NCBI RefSeq assembly: GCF_012932675.1
Contig: NZ_JAAIIF010000006.1
Location: forward strand, 1 to 64,000
Direction of reading: 5' to 3'
Source: Bifidobacterium erythrocebi
Lineage (GTDB): Bacteria > Actinomycetota > Actinomycetes > Actinomycetales > Bifidobacteriaceae
Length of the DNA stretch: 64,000 bases
The notes under the pieces were generated by a model, which worked only from the letters and a program-made list of their open reading frames with translations, did not search any database and was not told the DNA's origin. Shown piece by piece: positions 1 through 9,825 of this stretch. Within the stretch, counting starts at the first letter, position 1. The number at the start of each line of letters is the position of its first letter. The position numbers and the translations under genes were made by a program.

Positions 1-31
1 TGGAGCTGACCGGTACTAACGGGGGAAAGGC
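1..31 (+). rRNA. 23S ribosomal RNA, 3' end (partial)
   Basis: The first bases carry the conserved 3'-terminal 23S segment GAGCTGACCGGTACTAA, so the window opens inside the end of a 23S gene. The exact 3' end is estimated. The spacer of about 180 nt to the 5S gene contains complementary GC blocks around 150-210 that look like rRNA processing stems. Confidence 0.65.
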
Positions 32-215
32 AATCATACTTTCACCATCCGCTTGGGTGGTGGCCCGTATTGCGTCCTGTTTGGTTGTTCCCTCGGCAGG
101 GAGCGTCCGATCTGCGTCACAAGACGACATGCAATGTTTTTTCGCGTCCATTGTCCGGTTCCCGGACCGTCACGGTCCGATCCCCCCGAACCGTGTTCGG
201 GGACGGTCGATAAGG

Positions 216-333
216 TTTGCGGCGACCATAGCCAAGGTGAGACGCCCGGTCCCATTCCGAACCCGGAAGCTAAGGCCTTGCACGGCGATGGTACTGCACC
301 CGAGAGGGTGTGGGAGAGTAGCGCGTCGCCGCT
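216..333 (+). rRNA. rrf: 5S ribosomal RNA
   Basis: A sequence of about 118 nt has the 5S hallmarks: 5' GTTTGCGGCGACC pairing with the 3' end GTCGCCGC, the loop GGTCCCATTCCGAACCCGG, and the GAGAGGGTGTGGGAGAGTAG segment. It lies directly downstream of the 23S end, in normal 16S-23S-5S order. The ends are placed by terminal-stem pairing and may be off by a few bases. Confidence 0.93.
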
Positions 334-343
334 TCATACGTCA

Positions 344-389
344 TGGGGGGTTCCCGTCGAGCATCGGCTCCGGGAACCCCCATTCTTTT
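344..389 (+). terminator. rRNA operon terminator
   Basis: A GGGGGTTCCCG / CGGGAACCCCC stem with a loop of about 15 nt is followed by ATTCTTTTG, directly after the 5S gene. Confidence 0.85.
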
Positions 390-569
390 GTTTATATTCC
401 ATCGTGTTCCCCTGTCCGCGCTATCTCATCCTCTGGCTTTGTCGGTTATTTCCCGGCATAATCTGCAGAAGCGAAGGGATGACTTGATCGAATGTTTCAC
501 TGCCGTTCATGTGCTGTTTCTGTTACGGTTCGCGGTCGATAGGGTCGTGCCGCAATAACGGATGGAACA

Positions 570-1337
570 ATGGGCGGAATGCGTTCAAAGACAACTTATG
601 ATGGTCGGGCACGTGCCGTCATCACACTGACGGTGTTGGTCTGTCTGCTCGTCCCCGTATTCGGTTTCCAGCTATGCAGATCGACGGTGATTCCCGCAGC
701 GGAAACCAGGGTATTGATCAGTCTGTCGAAATGGCCTGAAGTGTTCCATGACTGCTCCGCAATGTTCGCCTTCATGTTCTCCACAGGCGGATGCGTGGCA
801 TTATTGGCCATGCTGGGCATCATCGATTTCCGATTCGTACGTTCCCTACGAACAGTATTAGGCGACATCATCGTCGCGGCATCACCGATCGTCTATGTGA
901 CCGGCATCAAATGGCTGGTGGAACGGCCCAGACCGATTACCGCAGCCCAGTCGAACCTGTTGCCGTCGGACCCGAGCTTTCCCAGCGGTCATACCGCTGG
1001 AGCGGTTATCGTGGCGACGATGATCATACTGACGGTACGCAATGCGGCGTATCGGAAGATGGGAGACGCCAGTGGCCAGTACCGGGGTGGGGGAGAGGCC
1101 TCTGCAAGGAGCACGTCCGATAACGCCGAGCAGAACATCATCGCCGATTACACCAAGCGTGCCGTGCTTGTCTGCGCGATTCTGGTCGTTGCCGTGGCCG
1201 CGTCACGTCTGCTGCTTGGCGTGCATTTCCCGACCGACGTATGCACCTCGGCCATCGTCTGCCCACTGATCTCGTACACGGTCTGGATCATACGTGAGCA
1301 TCTGCGTTTGGCCAAGGAACAGCGCAATAACGCCTGA
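570..1337 (+). CDS. PAP2-family membrane phosphatase
   Basis: The 255-residue membrane protein carries the three PAP2 signature blocks: KWLVERPRP (about residues 111-119), PSGH (about 137-140) and SRLLLGVHFPTD (about 212-223). These supply the catalytic Lys, Arg, His and Asp. Hydrophobic segments near residues 19-36, 65-85, 100-115 and after 195 place it in the membrane. Family members remove phosphate from lipid phosphates, for example undecaprenyl pyrophosphate in wall-precursor recycling or phosphatidate; the substrate cannot be read from the sequence. GGATGGA upstream supports the start at 570. It is a lone gene between the rRNA terminator and a bidirectional terminator. Confidence 0.85.
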   Translation: MGGMRSKTTYDGRARAVITLTVLVCLLVPVFGFQLCRSTVIPAAETRVLISLSKWPEVFHDCSAMFAFMFSTGGCVALLAMLGIIDFRFVRSLRTVLGDIIVAASPIVYVTGIKWLVERPRPITAAQSNLLPSDPSFPSGHTAGAVIVATMIILTVRNAAYRKMGDASGQYRGGGEASARSTSDNAEQNIIADYTKRAVLVCAILVVAVAASRLLLGVHFPTDVCTSAIVCPLISYTVWIIREHLRLAKEQRNNA

Positions 1338-1373
1338 CAGCTGATTCGATGCTGATTGAGAGGGGCATAGCAA

Positions 1374-1413
1374 GAGGGCCCGGTCGATACCAATCGATAT
1401 CGACCGGGCCCTC
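1374..1413. terminator. Bidirectional terminator between convergent genes
   Basis: A near-perfect stem of about 16 bp (GAGGGCCCGGTCGATA with its complement) around an 8-nt loop lies between the converging PAP2 and MFS genes. Confidence 0.8.
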
Positions 1414-1430
1414 GCTGTATATACGCCGGT

Positions 1431-2693
1431 TCAGCGCACGCGCTTGATGCCAAGCACGGATACGGCTGCGATGATGGTCATCACGATGGCGGTCGGGAAC
1501 ACGAACACGTAGGAGCCGAACACGCTGACGATGGTGGAGGTGATGGCCACGCCGATGGCCTGCCCGGCGCAGGTGGCGATGTTCATGAAGCCAAGATCCT
1601 TGCCGGCGGTCTTCTTATCAGGCAGCACGTCCACGTTCAACGCCTGATCGACGGACAGATACATGCCGTAGCCGAAGCTTGCGATGCCACCGAAGAGGAA
1701 CATGCCCATCTGCGTCGGGAAGATCCACGGCATTGCCAGGCCGACCGCGAAGAACGCGCATGCCACGATGATCGGTGCCTTGCGGCGATGCAACGCATCG
1801 GCGATCGGGCCTGCAACCAGCGAGGAGATGATGGACACGATCATGGTGATGACGGAAATCACCTGGATCGAGGCTGCGGCCTGCAACTTGCTCTCGCCGA
1901 TATGATCCTGCAGGATGTACAGCTGGTAGCTGAACACCATCTGATAGGCGACGATGAGGCAGGTGCGGCAGATGAACGCGCGGTAGAAGTCGGCGCAGTT
2001 CTTCAGCGGCGGGGTAAGGGATTCCGTCACGACCTTCCACAGCGGCTTGCCGGTATCCTTCGGCATGTCCTTGGAGGAGGGCTCGCGGGGTGCGATCAGT
2101 ACGGACAGCACGCCCGCAGCCAACGCGCACAGGCCGGCGCACACGAATCCGAGTTCCATATGTTCGATGAGCGACGAGCCGACCAGCGTGCCGATGCCCT
2201 GGCCGATCACACCGCCGGCACCGATGGCCGCAGACACGGTGGCACGTGCGCTTTCCTCGACCTGATCGGAGATGCGTGCGTAGATCGGTGCCTGAACCAT
2301 GTTCAGACCGACCAGCGCGAGCACGTAGGTGATGCCGATGAGCAGTGCGCTTTGCGGGCGGCTCAGCGCCCAGAAGCAGATGCCGTAGATGAACGCGCCG
2401 GTGAAGATCCACGGGGTGCGCTTGCCCCAACGGCTTGCGGTGCGGTCGGACAACGCGCCGATGAACAGGGCGATGAAGATGGACGCGATGGATCCGGCCG
2501 CGTTGATGGAGCCGAGCACCGCTGTGGAGTTGGCGATGCCGATGTCACGCAGGCGCTGCGGCACCAGCACGGACATGGTCATGTAGAATGCCGCGCCGGA
2601 CAGCACTGCGAACGCCAGGAAACCGCCGGTGAAACGCCATTTGGCGTTGGATGAGGACGAGACCGGTACGGGAGTGGATAAGGTGTCTGACAT
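1431..2693 (-). CDS. MFS sugar transporter
   Basis: The 420-residue protein has about 12 hydrophobic segments and an MFS loop motif GALSDRTASRWGKRTPW (about residues 79-95), so it is a major facilitator of the sugar-porter or GPH-like type. It lies 129 nt downstream of the alpha-glucosidase on the same strand, and both are probably transcribed from the operator-bearing region near 4600. This suggests uptake of the oligosaccharide that the glucosidase hydrolyses. GAAGGTGA upstream of the ATG fits as a ribosome site. The substrate (an alpha-glucoside or sucrose-type sugar) is inferred from context only. Confidence 0.85.
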   Translation of the reverse strand: MSDTLSTPVPVSSSSNAKWRFTGGFLAFAVLSGAAFYMTMSVLVPQRLRDIGIANSTAVLGSINAAGSIASIFIALFIGALSDRTASRWGKRTPWIFTGAFIYGICFWALSRPQSALLIGITYVLALVGLNMVQAPIYARISDQVEESARATVSAAIGAGGVIGQGIGTLVGSSLIEHMELGFVCAGLCALAAGVLSVLIAPREPSSKDMPKDTGKPLWKVVTESLTPPLKNCADFYRAFICRTCLIVAYQMVFSYQLYILQDHIGESKLQAAASIQVISVITMIVSIISSLVAGPIADALHRRKAPIIVACAFFAVGLAMPWIFPTQMGMFLFGGIASFGYGMYLSVDQALNVDVLPDKKTAGKDLGFMNIATCAGQAIGVAITSTIVSVFGSYVFVFPTAIVMTIIAAVSVLGIKRVR

Positions 2694-2822
2694 GATGATT
2701 CACCTTCGAATACTGTCGATTGGATTGATACTGATAATGCAATGAGTGGGATGGGGTGGTTGCCGTGCGGAGGTAGGGAAGATGCACGGCAACCACGGTG
2801 GCCGGGAACGGTCGGTGTGAGG

Positions 2823-4574
2823 CTAGAGCTGAAGCCAGGCGGAGGTGTCCTGCGGTAGCAGGCCGTCATCGGTGAGCGGGCCTGAGGTCAGCAGGATCTT
2901 GCCTTGGGGAAGTGCTACCGGTGCGCTGCCGAAATTGGTGATCGAAGCCCAGCCGTTGGCGCGCTTGTAGGCGATGGTGCCGCCGGGGAATCCGTTTGCG
3001 CCGTCGGGCTTGGTGCCTGCTTGGTCTTCGGGCAGCCATTCGAGACTCAGATCGGTGGTCTGCAATTCGTGACGAAGCTTGAGCGCCTTGCGGTACAGGT
3101 TGAGCATGGAATCGGGGTCCGCGCTTTCCACGTCCACGGCGAAGTCCTTGTACCATTTCGGCTGCGGCAGATGCGGGTCGTGTTCCGCACCGGCCGGGGA
3201 GAATCCGAAGGACCCGCCATGGCCGAATTCGTCGTCGGGATTGTCGAGCTTCGGAGCGTCGGCGGCGACCCACGGCAGCGGCACGCGGCAGCCGTCGCGC
3301 CCCTTGGTGGAGGCCGAGCGCGAGGTGCGGAACGCCGAAGGATCCTCCAGCTTGTCCCACGGCATGTCCGCGACCTCGAACAGGCCGAGCTCTTCGCCCT
3401 GGTACACGTAGGCCGAACCGGGCAGCGCCATTTCCATAAGAATCGCAGCACGTGCGCGCTTGGTGCCGAGCGCGCGGTCCTCCGTGTAGGTGGTGCCGTC
3501 GCGCAGCACCCAATCCTTGGCAAGCTGGTGGTATTCGCCGGTCGGTACCTGCGGCAGGGCGTAGCGGGTGGCGTGACGGACCACGTCATGGTTGCTCATC
3601 ACCCAGGTTGCGGTGGATCCGGAACGTTCGGCGCTTTCCAAGCCTTCCTCGATGGCGAGGTGCATGTCGTCGCGGATCCAGTCCTTCTTGGCGAATTCGA
3701 AGTTGAAGATCTGGCCGAGATCGTCGGGGGAGGCGTACAGATGCTGACGGCTCGGTCGCACCCAGGCTTCGGCCACGGCGAATGCCGGAGGATTGTACTC
3801 GTTGAACACCTTGCGCCACTCATGGTAGATGTCATGCACCTCATCGCGGTCGATCACCGGATGCGAACCGTCTTCCGGCTGATCGTTGGTGCACCACACC
3901 ACGTAATTGTCGAGGTCGTCGCGGTCGAGATCCTTGGCCAGACCGTGCGCCACGTCTACGCGGAAGCCGTCCGCGCCATGGTCGAGCCAGAAGCGCAGCG
4001 TCGTGATGAAGTCGGCGCGAACCTCCGGGTTCTTCCAGTTCCAGTCCGGCTGTTCCTTGGTGAACATGTGCAGGTACCACTGGCCGTCGGGCACGCGGGT
4101 CCAGGCGGGGCCGCCGAAGTGATTCTGCCAGTTGGACGGCGGCTGGTCGCCGTTGGGGCCTTTGCCGTCGCGGAAGATGTAGCGGTCGCGCTCGGGTGAG
4201 CCGGGCTTTGCCGCGAGTGCCGCCTTGAACCATTCGTGACGGTTCGAGCTGTGGTTGGGCACGATATCCACCACGACCTTGAGACCGGCTTCGTGCGCGG
4301 TTGTGGCCAGTTCGTCGAAGTCTTCCATGGTGCCGAGCCGGGGATCCACGTTGCGATAGTCATCCACGTCGTAGCCGCCGTCTGCGAGCTGGGAGGGGTA
4401 GAAGGGGCTCAGCCAGATGGCGTCCACGCCCAGTTCCTTGAGGTAGCCGATCTTTTCGGTCACTCCGGCGATGCTGCCAAGGCCCGTGCCGCGGGAGTCC
4501 TTGAAGGAACGCGGGTAGACCTGGTAGACCACGGCCTGCTTCCACCACAGTGCGGGGTCGGTTGCTTCGGTCAT
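2823..4574 (-). CDS. GH13 alpha-glucosidase (oligo-1,6-glucosidase type)
   Basis: This is a cytoplasmic glycoside hydrolase family 13 enzyme of 583 residues. The catalytic triad is visible: nucleophile Asp207 in GFRVDVAHG, acid/base Glu269 in AVAEAW and Asp330 in SNHD. DIVPNHSS near 103-110 and the N-terminal YQVYPRSF are also typical. It releases glucose from short alpha-glucosides; linkage preference is not resolved. The ATG at 4574 is chosen over an upstream extension because AAGGAGG sits 6 nt before it. It is first in an operon with the MFS transporter and divergent from a LacI regulator, with an operator-like palindrome about 30 bp upstream of its start. Confidence 0.93.
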   Translation of the reverse strand: MTEATDPALWWKQAVVYQVYPRSFKDSRGTGLGSIAGVTEKIGYLKELGVDAIWLSPFYPSQLADGGYDVDDYRNVDPRLGTMEDFDELATTAHEAGLKVVVDIVPNHSSNRHEWFKAALAAKPGSPERDRYIFRDGKGPNGDQPPSNWQNHFGGPAWTRVPDGQWYLHMFTKEQPDWNWKNPEVRADFITTLRFWLDHGADGFRVDVAHGLAKDLDRDDLDNYVVWCTNDQPEDGSHPVIDRDEVHDIYHEWRKVFNEYNPPAFAVAEAWVRPSRQHLYASPDDLGQIFNFEFAKKDWIRDDMHLAIEEGLESAERSGSTATWVMSNHDVVRHATRYALPQVPTGEYHQLAKDWVLRDGTTYTEDRALGTKRARAAILMEMALPGSAYVYQGEELGLFEVADMPWDKLEDPSAFRTSRSASTKGRDGCRVPLPWVAADAPKLDNPDDEFGHGGSFGFSPAGAEHDPHLPQPKWYKDFAVDVESADPDSMLNLYRKALKLRHELQTTDLSLEWLPEDQAGTKPDGANGFPGGTIAYKRANGWASITNFGSAPVALPQGKILLTSGPLTDDGLLPQDTSAWLQL

Positions 4575-4603
4575 GATGATCCTCCTTGATGTGCACTTGT
4601 ATA

Positions 4604-4617
4604 TGCAAACGCTTGCA
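4604..4617. promoter_or_regulatory. LacI-type operator, site 1
   Basis: TGCAAACGCTTGCA is a near-perfect palindrome with a central CG, the usual LacI-family form. It lies 30 bp upstream of the alpha-glucosidase start, in a position to repress it. Confidence 0.7.
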
Positions 4618-4732
4618 CAAATTTTGTGTGCATTTTCCGTCGTTCGTGTTTGGCGAATGGCTGAAAACATAAGGTTTTGAATTGTTATGCAGCAGGCTCA
4701 GCGTTCTTGATGAGCCGCTTGCTGATAACAAA

Positions 4733-4746
4733 TAATAGCGCTTGCA
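4733..4746. promoter_or_regulatory. LacI-type operator, site 2 (half-site)
   Basis: TAATAGCGCTTGCA keeps the right half GCGCTTGCA of site 1. It lies in the middle of the divergent intergenic region. Confidence 0.5.
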
Positions 4747-4822
4747 CAAAATTTCGCAAGAGTGCATGGGCGTGTTGCGGGGCTGGTGCCACAAGAATGC
4801 CTGAAAACTCGCGGTTTAATTG

Positions 4823-4836
4823 TGCAAGCGTTTTTA
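4823..4836. promoter_or_regulatory. LacI-type operator, site 3
   Basis: TGCAAGCGTTTTTA keeps the left half of the same palindrome. It lies about 90 bp upstream of the lacI-family gene, which suggests autoregulation. With sites 1 and 2 it spans the 353-bp divergent gap, which otherwise shows no gene. Confidence 0.55.
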
Positions 4837-4927
4837 CAGTTGATGATGTAGTATGGTGAATGCCGTAGAACGATTGATGTTCCAACGGTTGTTGTGTTGA
4901 AGGAACCCGTGGTTCAAGGGAGGAAAC

Positions 4928-5968
4928 GTGGCTCGTACCACCATCGCGGATGTTGCCGAGGCCGCCGGAGTTTCGGTCTCCACGGTTTCCAGGGCGTTGC
5001 GCGGACTGGACCGTGTGAATCCGGAAACCCGCAAGCGCATCGAGGAGCAGGCGCAGAGGCTGCATTTCTCGTTCTCCCGAAGCGCCTCATCACTGGCATC
5101 CGGCAGAACCATGCGCGTGGCCGTACTCCTGCCCAGCGAAATGAGCAGCTGGTTCAACTCGCATGCCTTCGAAGGCGTCTACGAAGTGCTTTCCGCGCAA
5201 GGATACGACGTCATTCCGTATATCGTCTGGACTGCCGACGAGCTCGACCGGTTCTTCCAGAGTCTGCCGGGCAATCGCAACGTGGACGCCATCATCGTCT
5301 CGTCCTTCGATTTCGATGAGGCCAAGGGGCGCATACTCGGTGATCTGAGCGTTCCGGTCATCGGCATCAACACTCCGAACATGCATGGGCTCGACGCGGC
5401 GGCCTACATCGACGACGAGGCCTCAAGCGGCAGCGTCGTACGGTTCCTGCGTTCGCAGGGCCACAGAACCTTGGCATATGTAAGCCAGCCGGTGAACGCC
5501 TCGCCATTCATCTGCTCGGATTCGGTCAGGGAACGCGGATTCGTCAAGGCGGCCAAGGAATGCGGGTACGGTGACGACGACATCATGGTGATCCCGTCCC
5601 TGCATGACGCCGGAGGACGCGACGAGCGTGACGTGTATTCCGGCGTCGTCGCACAGCTGCTGAGTGCCGTCGAACGCCCGACAGGCATCTTCGTATCCTG
5701 TGATGCCGCCGCGGTGCCGCTTATCAGGGAGATGCGCCGTATGGGGTGGCGTGTGCCGGAGGAGGCCTCGGTCATCGGATTCGATGACGATACCATCGCG
5801 GGCGCGGCCGATCTGACCACGGTGCACCAGGACTCGGTGGAAACGGGGCGCGAGGCCGCACGCAAGGCGCTTGCCCTGATGGGCGGGAAGACGCTGGACG
5901 AGGCCTTCACAGTCATGCCGACATCCCTGGTGCTGCGTGGCACCACGGAGTGGGCCAAGAGGAACTGA
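4928..5968 (+). CDS. LacI-family transcriptional regulator
   Basis: The 346-residue regulator has the N-terminal LacI helix-turn-helix [21 protein letters not shown] (about residues 4-24), then a periplasmic-binding-protein-like ligand domain ending in a dimer region ([18 protein letters not shown] near 280-297). It starts with GTG, supported by GGGAGG 5 nt upstream. Divergent position and three LacI-type palindromes between it and the alpha-glucosidase make that sugar operon the likely target, with an alpha-glucoside as the likely inducer. Confidence 0.92.
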   Translation: MARTTIADVAEAAGVSVSTVSRALRGLDRVNPETRKRIEEQAQRLHFSFSRSASSLASGRTMRVAVLLPSEMSSWFNSHAFEGVYEVLSAQGYDVIPYIVWTADELDRFFQSLPGNRNVDAIIVSSFDFDEAKGRILGDLSVPVIGINTPNMHGLDAAAYIDDEASSGSVVRFLRSQGHRTLAYVSQPVNASPFICSDSVRERGFVKAAKECGYGDDDIMVIPSLHDAGGRDERDVYSGVVAQLLSAVERPTGIFVSCDAAAVPLIREMRRMGWRVPEEASVIGFDDDTIAGAADLTTVHQDSVETGREAARKALALMGGKTLDEAFTVMPTSLVLRGTTEWAKRN

Positions 5969-6117
5969 CGTTCCGCTCGGATCCGGGTGTGGTTCATCGG
6001 CTATACGCCGGACGGATGCCCGTCGAGCCAAGCCTGCAATCTCCCTACCTCGCGGTATCTTCGAATGTTCGGCTTCAAGGCTTGAATACCGAGACACAAC
6101 AAGGAAACGAGGCAACG

Positions 6118-6768
6118 ATGGTAGATGCGCATGATGGCGAAACGTACACCGCGGAAGGTTCGCGCCTGATCTGGATCGACTGCGAGATGACCGGCCTGGA
6201 TATTTTCGGCGGTGACGAGCTGGTGGAGGTCTCCGTGGTGCCGACCGACTTCGACCTGAACGTGCTGGACGAAGGCGTCGACTACGTCATCAAGCCCAGC
6301 CAGAAGGCCGTCGATCACATGAACGACTTCGTGCGCAACATGCACACCCGTTCCGGGCTCATCAACGAATGGGAGAACGGCCTGTCCCTGGACGAGGCGC
6401 AGGCCAAGGTCGTCGAGTACGTCAAGCGCTTCACCCCGGACGGCGTCAAGCCGCTACTGGCCGGCAACTCCATCGGCTCCGACAAGAAGTTCCTCGACCA
6501 CTACATGCCGGAACTCATGGAACACCTGCACTACCGCGTCATCGACGTGAGCACGCTCAAGGAACTCGCACGCCGCTGGTACCCGGCCGTGTACCGCAAC
6601 CGCCCGCCGAAGAACGGCGGACACCGTGCGCTCGCCGACATCATCGAATCGCTGGACGAACTGCGCTACTACCGCAAGGCATTCATGGCCCCGGCACCCG
6701 GCCCCGACGAGGCCGCATCCAAGGCCATCGCCGACGACATCGTGGCCACCAGCATCCTGAACAAATAA
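6118..6768 (+). CDS. orn: Oligoribonuclease
   Basis: The 216-residue DEDD-family 3'-5' exonuclease degrades 2-5 nt RNA fragments and linear di-nucleotides such as pGpG. IDCEMTGL supplies the first two acidic ligands, [10 protein letters not shown] the third region and HRALADI the His/Asp block. The ATG at 6118 is preferred to an in-frame start near 5950 because AAGGAAACGAGG precedes it and similarity to the family begins there. A helicase gene follows after 27 nt and is probably co-transcribed. Confidence 0.95.
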   Translation: MVDAHDGETYTAEGSRLIWIDCEMTGLDIFGGDELVEVSVVPTDFDLNVLDEGVDYVIKPSQKAVDHMNDFVRNMHTRSGLINEWENGLSLDEAQAKVVEYVKRFTPDGVKPLLAGNSIGSDKKFLDHYMPELMEHLHYRVIDVSTLKELARRWYPAVYRNRPPKNGGHRALADIIESLDELRYYRKAFMAPAPGPDEAASKAIADDIVATSILNK

Positions 6769-6795
6769 GACCGGACCTGCGGGCCGAGGAGAGAT

Positions 6796-8208
6796 ATGCG
6801 GCAATCGGAAGCGCTGGCCATCCTGAACGCCGGGGCGAACGTGTTCCTCACGGGTGCCCCGGGCGCGGGCAAGACGTACGTGCTCAACCAATTCGTGCGC
6901 GATGCGCGGGCGGAAGGCGCGAATGTGGCCGTCACCGCATCCACGGGCATCGCCGCCACGCATATCAACGGCCAGACCATCCACTCGTGGAGCGGCATCG
7001 GCCTGGCCACCGCGCTCAGCGACAACCTGCTCAAGACGATCCGCACGCGCCGCAAGCGCAAGTTGCAGTCGGCCGACATCCTCATCATCGACGAGGTGTC
7101 GATGATGCACGCGTGGCTGTTCGACATGGTCGATCAGGTCTGCCGCAGAATCCGCCTTGATCCGCGCCCGTTCGGCGGGCTGCAGGTGGTGATTTCCGGC
7201 GATTTCTTCCAGCTGCCTCCGGTCAGCACCTCCAACCGCAACCACGATCTGATCGCCCCGTCGCCGGAATTCGTCGCGTCGCGCGAGCGGTACGCTCGGC
7301 TGGGAAAGAATCCGGAAGGATTCGTCACCGAATCATTGGTCTGGGATGAGCTGGACTGCGCCATCTGCTACCTGACCGAACAGCATCGTCAGGACGACGG
7401 TCGGCTGCTGGGCGTGCTGACCGACATCAGGCAGGGAAACGTCGATGACGACGATCGTGCGGCGCTGCTCACGCGTCTTGGCAAGGTGCCCGAACCCGGC
7501 CAGCAGGCGGTGAACCTGTTCCCCGTGAACAAGCAGGCCGATACCCTGAACGACATGCGGCTGTTCGAGATCCGCGAGGAGCCGCACGAATACCTTGCGC
7601 AATCTGCCGGGCCGGCGCATCTGGTGGAACGGCTCAAACGGAACATGCTCGCGCCGGAACGGCTGCAATTGAAGACGGGTGCGGCGGTGATGGCCGTGCG
7701 CAACGACCAGAACCACCAGTTCGTCAACGGATCGCTCGGCACGGTGCGCGCGTTCGCGCCGGAAGCGAAGGGCGGCTGGCCGATCGTGGAGTTCGAGAAC
7801 GGCAATATCGTGACCATGAAGCCCGACTGCTGGGAGATGATGGACAGCGAGACCGTGCTGGCCAGCGTGAACCAGGTGCCGCTGCGCTGCGCGTGGGCGA
7901 TCACGATCCACAAGTCGCAGGGCATGACGCTCGACCGCGCGGTGATGGATCTGCGACGCACCTTCGCGCCCGGCATGGGGTATGTGGCGCTTTCCCGTGT
8001 GGAATCGCTGCAGGGGCTGTACCTGGCCGGGGTGAACGAACGCATGTTCCTGGTCTCGCCGGATGCGGTGATGCTTGACGGCAGTCTTCGCGCCGCCTCG
8101 CGGGAAGCATCGGCTCGATTGGCCGATGAGGGTGCCGGCGCATTCAAACCCGCCGATACCGAAGCTGCCGGGGCAGAGGGCGACTTTGCCCAGGATGCGC
8201 TGTTCTAG
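6796..8208 (+). CDS. PIF1-like superfamily 1B DNA helicase
   Basis: The 470-residue protein has Walker A GAPGAGKT (about residues 20-27), STGIAATHINGQTIHSW (motif Ia region), Walker B IIDEVSMM, GDFFQLPPV (motif III), and the C-terminal HKSQGMTLDRAVMDL and YVALSRV (motifs V and VI). This is the PIF1/RecD2-like arrangement, a 5'-3' helicase family acting on replication or recombination intermediates. GAGGAGAG upstream supports the start. It probably shares a transcript with orn, with no obvious functional link beyond nucleic-acid metabolism. Confidence 0.88.
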   Translation: MRQSEALAILNAGANVFLTGAPGAGKTYVLNQFVRDARAEGANVAVTASTGIAATHINGQTIHSWSGIGLATALSDNLLKTIRTRRKRKLQSADILIIDEVSMMHAWLFDMVDQVCRRIRLDPRPFGGLQVVISGDFFQLPPVSTSNRNHDLIAPSPEFVASRERYARLGKNPEGFVTESLVWDELDCAICYLTEQHRQDDGRLLGVLTDIRQGNVDDDDRAALLTRLGKVPEPGQQAVNLFPVNKQADTLNDMRLFEIREEPHEYLAQSAGPAHLVERLKRNMLAPERLQLKTGAAVMAVRNDQNHQFVNGSLGTVRAFAPEAKGGWPIVEFENGNIVTMKPDCWEMMDSETVLASVNQVPLRCAWAITIHKSQGMTLDRAVMDLRRTFAPGMGYVALSRVESLQGLYLAGVNERMFLVSPDAVMLDGSLRAASREASARLADEGAGAFKPADTEAAGAEGDFAQDALF

Positions 8209-8351
8209 GCAGTCAACGTTTGTTGTTTTCCTGTCCATTCGTTTTTTTTGGGGGGTGCACGGCGATAGGATTGTCTTAAGACTTGCCGTGAACGAAGTCT
8301 GCCGACACGGGGAAGTGGTCGGGGCTTCGATTCGATGATGAGGGGGCAGGA

Positions 8352-9782
8352 ATGAACGACAATCACGATTCCGATTATGGTGTTCTTGACGAGTTGCACG
8401 ATCTCGGCGACGGGGAGTATGACGACACCGGTGGGCAATCGGGCGGCGATGGGAGCGGCAAGGCTGCCGGCAGAAGACGGCGCGTAATCGTCGGTGCCCT
8501 TATCGCGATATTCGCGGCAGGCGTGGTATTCGCCGGATGGCACGTCATCGGTGCGGCCGTGTCGAACAATCGGCGGGCCCATGCGGCGGCGCTCGCCGAC
8601 TGCCGGTCTGCGCGCACGGATTACATCAGAACCTACACCTCCTATACGCCGGCCATGAGCAAGGCGACGACTCTGCTGAAGGAGACGAAATCCGTTACGG
8701 ACAGCGACACCCGCGACAGGCTGCGGCAACAGGTGAACAGCCTGCGTGGCAGCGACATCGAGGAACTCGCCGCTCGGGAATGCTCGGCTAAGCAATCGCG
8801 CAAGGAGCTTTCGGATCTTGCCGACAGCTACGGCAGGTCGAGGACGGTCATGGTGGACGGTCTGACCACGGTGCAATACGACTCGCAGACACTGCAGCAG
8901 ATGGTCGACGGGATGAACGCGCAGGACATGCGCAAGCGGCTGACCAAGCTCATCTCCCGCGGCGAGCTCGCATTGGAACGGTCCAAGGGCAAGGTGGACG
9001 AGTCCAGGCGGAGCGCTCTGGAGACGGAACTCGTCTCCGCCAAACAGACCCTTGCCACGGCCGGCAGCGACGACACGACCGTTCTGAACAACGAATTCGC
9101 CCGGCTGAAGGGCATTGTCGACGGCATCATCGCGTCCATGCCGCTCGACTGCCATTTCACCCAGTGCGTGGCGCTCACCTTCGATGATGGACCGAACAAG
9201 ACGAACACACCGAAGGTACTCGATGTGTTGAAAAGCGCCGGGGCGCCGGCCACGTTCTTCCTGCAGGGGCAGTTCGTGAACGGTTCCAATGTGGAACTCG
9301 TCAAGCGCATGGCCGGGGAAGGGCATGATGTCGGCTCGATCTCGTGGCGGCATACGCAGATGCATGCCATGCCAACCGAGCAGTTGAAGAAATGGTTCGC
9401 TGACACCGATACGGTGATTTCCAAGGCAAGCGGGAAGGACGTCACGCTGTTCCGCCCTCCGGATGGCGCATGGGGCGACGCATTGCGCGCACAGGCCAGG
9501 GATTCCGGGCAGGCCATGATCCTATGGGGTGTGGATTCCGGCGATTGGGACAAACTCGGTGCCGACGCCATAGCCAAACGCGTCGTAGACGGCGCGTATT
9601 CCGGCTCCATCGTCTCCCTGCATGACGGCAATGCCGCGACTGTTAAGGCGTTGCCGAAGATCATCAAGGGACTTAAGGGCAAGGGATATACCTTGGTCAC
9701 GGTGAGCACGTTGCTTGCCGGCGATATTCAGCCCGGCGACGTGGTGTATGGCCTGAACGACGTGCAGCGCGACGCCGAATGA
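8352..9782 (+). CDS. Membrane-anchored NodB-like polysaccharide deacetylase with an altered metal site
   Basis: The 476-residue protein has one N-terminal membrane anchor (about 45-66), an extracellular helical region (about 75-260) and a C-terminal NodB homology domain. TFDDGP (276-281), FRPP (367-370) and SLHDG (422-426) match the family. In the metal block the usual H-x-x-x-H is GSISWRHT, so Ile330 stands where the first ligand His is expected and only His334 remains. Family members deacetylate peptidoglycan or other surface glycans; this one may bind metal differently, be inactive, or be a binding protein. GGGGGCAGGA precedes the ATG. Confidence 0.82.
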   Translation: MNDNHDSDYGVLDELHDLGDGEYDDTGGQSGGDGSGKAAGRRRRVIVGALIAIFAAGVVFAGWHVIGAAVSNNRRAHAAALADCRSARTDYIRTYTSYTPAMSKATTLLKETKSVTDSDTRDRLRQQVNSLRGSDIEELAARECSAKQSRKELSDLADSYGRSRTVMVDGLTTVQYDSQTLQQMVDGMNAQDMRKRLTKLISRGELALERSKGKVDESRRSALETELVSAKQTLATAGSDDTTVLNNEFARLKGIVDGIIASMPLDCHFTQCVALTFDDGPNKTNTPKVLDVLKSAGAPATFFLQGQFVNGSNVELVKRMAGEGHDVGSISWRHTQMHAMPTEQLKKWFADTDTVISKASGKDVTLFRPPDGAWGDALRAQARDSGQAMILWGVDSGDWDKLGADAIAKRVVDGAYSGSIVSLHDGNAATVKALPKIIKGLKGKGYTLVTVSTLLAGDIQPGDVVYGLNDVQRDAE

Positions 9783-9825
9783 GATTATGCTGTCCCGGCC
9801 TCCATACGAGATCGTTCCGATGCGA

